Assembly (NCBI GenBank): GCA_964446435.1 | Contig: CAYUOS010000035.1 | Span: 1-25,369 of the forward strand | DNA from: SLNP01 sp964446435 | GTDB taxonomy: Bacteria; Bacteroidota; Bacteroidia; Bacteroidales; VadinHA17 | Length of the DNA: 25,369 nucleotides | Reading direction: 5' to 3' | In this document: in pieces, positions 22,439 through 25,369 of the stretch | How the letters are laid out: every line of letters begins with the position of its first letter | Numbering within the stretch: the first letter of the stretch is position 1 | Program-made: the position numbers and the translations under genes | The notes under the pieces: generated by a model | Database searches by the model: none | Told to the model about the DNA's origin: nothing | What the model saw: only the letters and a program-made list of their open reading frames with translations

Positions 22439-23686
22439 ATGAAAGAATTACAAAGCATTAAGCAGAGGTTTGGCATTATAGGCAATTATCCGGGATTGAA
22501 CAGGGCTATCGATATCGCTGTACAGGTCGCTCCTACAGATCTGTCTGTTCTTATTTCCGGCGAGAGTGGTGTCGGCAAGGAGTCATTCCCGCAGATAATA
22601 CACTTCTTCTCATCGAGGAAACATGGCCAGTATATTGCCGTCAACTGCGGTGCTATTCCTGAAGGGACAATCGACTCAGAGCTTTTCGGGCATGAAAAGG
22701 GGTCGTTCACCGGAGCAACTGACAGCAGAAAGGGCTATTTTGAAGTTGCTGACGGTGGTACCATATTCCTTGATGAAGTAGCCGAGCTACCACTCTCAAC
22801 CCAGGTCAGGCTGCTGAGGGTACTCGAAACAGGCGAGTTTATCAGGGTAGGCTCATCGAAGGTGCAAAAGACGAATGTAAGGGTTATTGCAGCCAGTAAT
22901 GTTGACATTACCAATGCTGTTGGCACGGGAAGGTTCAGGGAGGATCTCTTTTACCGGCTCAATACAGTGCCAATAAAGATACCTTCACTTAAGGAGAGGG
23001 GTGAAGACATAGTGCTGTTATTCAGGAAATTCGCTGTTGATTTTGCTGAGAAATACAGAATGCCGGCAATAAGACTCACACCTGAAGCCAGGATTCTGCT
23101 TCTTGGTTATCAATGGCCGGGGAATGTAAGGCAGCTTAAGAATATAGCCGAGCAGATATCAATAATTGAAACTGAAAGGGAGATAACAGCCGAAACCCTG
23201 CGCAACTATCTGCCTGATTATTCAATGACCAATCTTCCCGTTTTTGCAGGCCGCCAGGATGAAAGAACCTTTTCCTCTGAGCGTGAGATACTCTACAAGA
23301 TACTTTTCGACATGAAAAGTGACATGACCGATCTTAAGAAACTTGTCCTCGATATGCTCAGAAGCGGGACGTCAGGAGTTAACTTTTCAGAGTCGGGGTC
23401 AAGGGCAATAAGAAACCTGTTCAGTGATGGTCAGGCCGGTGAATATCAGGTTGCCGGAAGCACCATTCCTGATGATCAGGAGTTTCAGGTAAGAACCTCA
23501 CGTGCCGATATCCAGGATACCGAAGAGGTTGTTGAGGAGTCACTCTCACTTGAGAACAAGGAAGTTGAGATGATTACCAAAGCCCTTGAGAAGTATAACG
23601 GAAAGCGAAAGCTTGCTGCCAGGGAGCTGGGAATAAGTGAGCGTACTCTTTACAGAAAAATCAGGCTATATGGACTGGAAAACTGA
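22439..23686 (+). CDS. sigma-54-dependent transcriptional activator without a receiver domain
   Basis: 415 residues. The AAA+ domain begins almost at the N-terminus: Walker A GESGVGKE (41-48), the sigma-54-contacting loop GSFTGA (88-93, usually GAFTGA), Walker B GGTIFLDEVAEL (106-117), arginine fingers in FREDLFYRL (about 167-174) and WPGNVRQLKNIAEQ (about 235-250). A linker of about 120 residues without a recognised domain follows. A Fis-type helix-turn-helix (KRKLAARELGISERTLYRKI) closes the protein. It activates transcription by RpoN. With no receiver, PAS or GAF domain in front, it must be controlled by other means. It leads a run with lptE, a TPR gene and secG, an order I recognise as conserved in Bacteroidota, and overlaps lptE by 17 bases. 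Confidence 0.93.
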   Translation: MKELQSIKQRFGIIGNYPGLNRAIDIAVQVAPTDLSVLISGESGVGKESFPQIIHFFSSRKHGQYIAVNCGAIPEGTIDSELFGHEKGSFTGATDSRKGYFEVADGGTIFLDEVAELPLSTQVRLLRVLETGEFIRVGSSKVQKTNVRVIAASNVDITNAVGTGRFREDLFYRLNTVPIKIPSLKERGEDIVLLFRKFAVDFAEKYRMPAIRLTPEARILLLGYQWPGNVRQLKNIAEQISIIETEREITAETLRNYLPDYSMTNLPVFAGRQDERTFSSEREILYKILFDMKSDMTDLKKLVLDMLRSGTSGVNFSESGSRAIRNLFSDGQAGEYQVAGSTIPDDQEFQVRTSRADIQDTEEVVEESLSLENKEVEMITKALEKYNGKRKLAARELGISERTLYRKIRLYGLEN

Positions 23687-24203
23687 TATCCGACCAAACC
23701 CGGCTAAGGCATTTGTAGCAGTGTCAGTTATAGCAATGCTGTTTCTGGCATCATGCGTAATAAAGTATTCTTTCACAGGGGCTTCAACAACTGGTCTGAG
23801 AACAGTGAGTATTCAGTATTTTCAAAACCGGGCGAGTCTTGTACAGCCTGGGCTAAGCCAGAATCTTACAGAGGCATTGATTGACAAATGTAAGTCACAA
23901 ACCAACCTAAAGCTTGTAAGCGGTTTAGGGGATGCGAACTTTGAAGGGGAGGTTGTTGACTACAAGACAGTCACCCAGACTATTGCCGGCGATGCACGAG
24001 CGGCCGTCAACAGGTTCTCAATAGCTGTTAAGGTAAAATTCACTAATTCGGTATTTCCTGAGAACAGTTACGAGATGACATTCTCGCGATTCGAGGATTA
24101 TGACAGCAATCTTGACCTGAGCCAGGTTGAGGATGCTCTCTCAACCAAGATAATAGAGCAATTGGTAGAGGACATCTTCAACAGGGCTTTCGTTAACTGG
24201 TAG
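23670..24203 (+). CDS. lptE: LptE-family LPS-assembly lipoprotein
   Basis: 177 residues from the ATG at 23670. The lipoprotein signal ends in LFLASC (Cys29), with a somewhat long N-terminal region (MDWKTDIRPNPAKAF) before the hydrophobic stretch. A GTG at 23637 is in frame but lies deeper inside the upstream gene and is less likely. The mature part (SIQYFQNRASLVQPGLSQNLTEALIDKC, about 50-80, then FEGEVVDYKT) matches the LptE pattern of Bacteroidota, in which LptE plugs the LptD barrel that inserts LPS in the outer membrane. The place between the sigma-54 activator and the TPR gene / secG supports it. Sequence identity in this family is low, so the name rests on pattern and synteny. Confidence 0.88.
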   Translation: MDWKTDIRPNPAKAFVAVSVIAMLFLASCVIKYSFTGASTTGLRTVSIQYFQNRASLVQPGLSQNLTEALIDKCKSQTNLKLVSGLGDANFEGEVVDYKTVTQTIAGDARAAVNRFSIAVKVKFTNSVFPENSYEMTFSRFEDYDSNLDLSQVEDALSTKIIEQLVEDIFNRAFVNW

Positions 24204-24209
24204 ACTGCA

Positions 24210-24950
24210 ATGAACAGAACCGAGTTTCACAACATGATCAGGAATCCCGATCTGATCGATCGTCCCCTCCTCACTGACCTGAGGGAGTTGATTATGATGT
24301 TCCCATGGTTCCAGACTGCACACATGCTGTTCCTGAAGGGTCTTAAAAATGTTGACGACATCAGGTTTGAGACCCAGCTTAAAGAATCTGCTCCCTTCAT
24401 TTCTGACCGCACCCGGCTTTATTACCTTCTCGATTCACCCCATGGATCTGAGAATATTGCCGAAGCTGTAGCCGTTACAGAAACAGTAGAAAGTGTGACT
24501 TCTGAGATCCCAACCAAACCCGATGAGGAACCTGATGCCGGATCCGAAAGCCGGCTGCTGGAGATTGACGACACTCCGACTATTCCTGCGCCGCAGTTCT
24601 ACACCTTCATAACCACATCCGTCAGTGTCAATAACGACCTGCTCGAACTCGAAGGTGAGCAGCGCAAACCTGTTACCCAAAACGATCTTATTGACAGGTT
24701 CATTGAACTCAGTCCAAGGATCAATCCGGGCAGCAAGAGTGATCCTGAGCCGGAGATTGACCTATCAATGCCTCATACCGAGGATAGTGGTAAGTTTGTC
24801 AGTGAAACACTTGCCAGGATATATGTCGAACAGGGGTACTATACCAGGGCGATAAATATATATGATAAGTTATGTTTGAAATATCCGGAAAAAAGTAGTT
24901 ACTTTGCCGCGCAAATTGAAAAGATAAACGATTTAATCAATAACAGTTAA
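24210..24950 (+). CDS. TPR-containing protein of the lptE-secG locus
   Basis: 246 residues, no signal peptide or membrane helix, so probably cytoplasmic. An N-terminal helical block (DLRELIMMFPWFQTAHMLFLKGLKNV, about 22-47) and a spacer rich in Pro, Glu, Asp and Thr (about 85-200) are followed by one clear TPR-like unit near the end (SETLARIYVEQGYYTRAINIYDKLCLKYPEKSSYFAAQIEKI). I know this type as the hypothetical protein between lptE and secG in many Bacteroidota. Its function is unknown; the position suggests a link to envelope biogenesis or secretion. It begins six bases after lptE and ends one base before secG. Confidence 0.85.
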   Translation: MNRTEFHNMIRNPDLIDRPLLTDLRELIMMFPWFQTAHMLFLKGLKNVDDIRFETQLKESAPFISDRTRLYYLLDSPHGSENIAEAVAVTETVESVTSEIPTKPDEEPDAGSESRLLEIDDTPTIPAPQFYTFITTSVSVNNDLLELEGEQRKPVTQNDLIDRFIELSPRINPGSKSDPEPEIDLSMPHTEDSGKFVSETLARIYVEQGYYTRAINIYDKLCLKYPEKSSYFAAQIEKINDLINNS

Positions 24951-24951
24951 G

Positions 24952-25281
24952 ATGGGAATTTACATATTTGTCTCGGTTCTGATAATCATAGCCTGTTTCC
25001 TGCAGGTAATGATAGTCCTTGTACAGAACAGCAAGGGAGGAGGCCTGGCGGCAGGATTTACCGGTACGGGTCAGACAATGGGAGTCAGAAAAACGGCTGA
25101 TTTTCTTGAGAAGGCAACCTGGACTCTTGCAGTAGCGATTCTGGTGCTGAGTCTTGCGGCCACAGCTTCAATTCCCCGTGGTGAACAGGGAAGAGGCTCA
25201 AGGATTGAGGAACGCATCAGGGGAGCTGTTGACCCTTCAGCAATCCCTACACTTCCCAGCCCTGAGATGCCGTTTGAATAG
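24952..25281 (+). CDS. secG: protein translocase subunit SecG
   Basis: 109 residues with the SecG plan: a first transmembrane helix (IFVSVLIIIACFLQVMIVLV, 5-24), the conserved loop QNSKGGGLAAGFTGTGQTMGVRKTADFLEKATW, a second helix (TLAVAILVLSLAATASI) and a variable polar tail of about 35 residues. SecG is the accessory subunit of SecYEG in the inner membrane. It starts one base after the TPR gene and is the last gene of its operon, followed by a strong terminator. In many Bacteroidota groES-groEL come next; here the window ends first. Confidence 0.95.
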   Translation: MGIYIFVSVLIIIACFLQVMIVLVQNSKGGGLAAGFTGTGQTMGVRKTADFLEKATWTLAVAILVLSLAATASIPRGEQGRGSRIEERIRGAVDPSAIPTLPSPEMPFE

Positions 25282-25318
25282 AATCAGGCTGTTATCAGAT
25301 TTCTAAAAAGATATGATT

Positions 25319-25358
25319 GAGTGTCAGTTTGTCACAAACTGACACTCTTCTTTTTTTT
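25319..25358 (+). terminator. Rho-independent terminator after secG (14-bp perfect palindrome)
   Basis: GAGTGTCAGTTTGT (25319-25332) and ACAAACTGACACTC (25334-25347) are perfect inverted arms around a single C, followed by TTCTTTTTTTT. It stands 38 bases after the secG stop. The hairpin plus T-run is typical of intrinsic termination. The unusually perfect symmetry and the TGTCA repeats leave a protein-binding role possible as well. Confidence 0.8.
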
Positions 25359-25369
25359 ATTGTACAGCC

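Noticed and set aside
25319..25347. Palindrome after secG as a CIRCE/HrcA heat-shock element
   Set aside because: CIRCE has TTAGCACTC and GAGTGCTAA arms nine bases apart. These arms differ and are separated by one base.

Overview
This window looks like a piece of a Bacteroidota (Bacteroidales-type) chromosome, probably from a draft or metagenome assembly because one run of 100 N interrupts it. The assignment rests on the fused lpxC-fabZ gene, a DUF3078 barrel, a GSCFA protein, a T9SS-type sorting domain, the order sigma-54 regulator / lptE / TPR protein / secG, and several promoters of the Bacteroidota type (TTTG, about 20 bases, TAnnTTTG). All of this is moderate-GC core-genome DNA. I see no phage, transposon, CRISPR array or RNA gene.

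Layout. 1-3075 (+): lipid A genes lpxD (5' end outside the window), lpxC-fabZ and lpxA. 3067-5699 (-): a two-gene unit with a DUF4139 exported protein followed by a ThiL-fold protein whose catalytic motifs are eroded. 5987-12552 (+): an iron-sulfur operon sufB-(gap)-sufC-sufD-sufS-sufE-MIP18/SufT-like, ending in queG, an Fe-S enzyme. 12641-13522 (-): a DUF3078 barrel. 13756-14796 (+): an unrecognised membrane-anchored probable lipoprotein. 14877-15386 (-): an ECF sigma factor with a textbook promoter and terminator. 15669-17488 (+): an alpha/beta hydrolase and a GSCFA protein, coupled. 17618-20785 (+): a TonB-dependent receptor and a lipoprotein. 20786-22267 (-): a MerR/B12-like regulator preceded by a tiny protein that is almost only a T9SS-like sorting domain. 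22439-25281 (+): sigma-54 activator, lptE, TPR protein and secG, closed by a strong terminator.

Functional picture. The window is rich in envelope biogenesis (Lpx, LptE, SecG, the TonB receptor, DUF3078 and DUF4139) plus Fe-S assembly. The Suf operon supplies clusters, and its last gene, queG, uses two 4Fe-4S clusters for queuosine synthesis in tRNA. The most interesting points are: the ThiL-like probable pseudoenzyme; a repeated motif (TTGTTTAA) confined in this window to the sufB and merR upstream regions; a 14-base phased GATTAA array over the sufB start site; the single strong Shine-Dalgarno sequence, in front of the MIP18 gene; the MerR/B12-like regulator without cobalamin-binding histidines; and the stand-alone sorting-domain protein. 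No wholly new multi-gene system is evident. The novelty lies in these individual departures from the expected.
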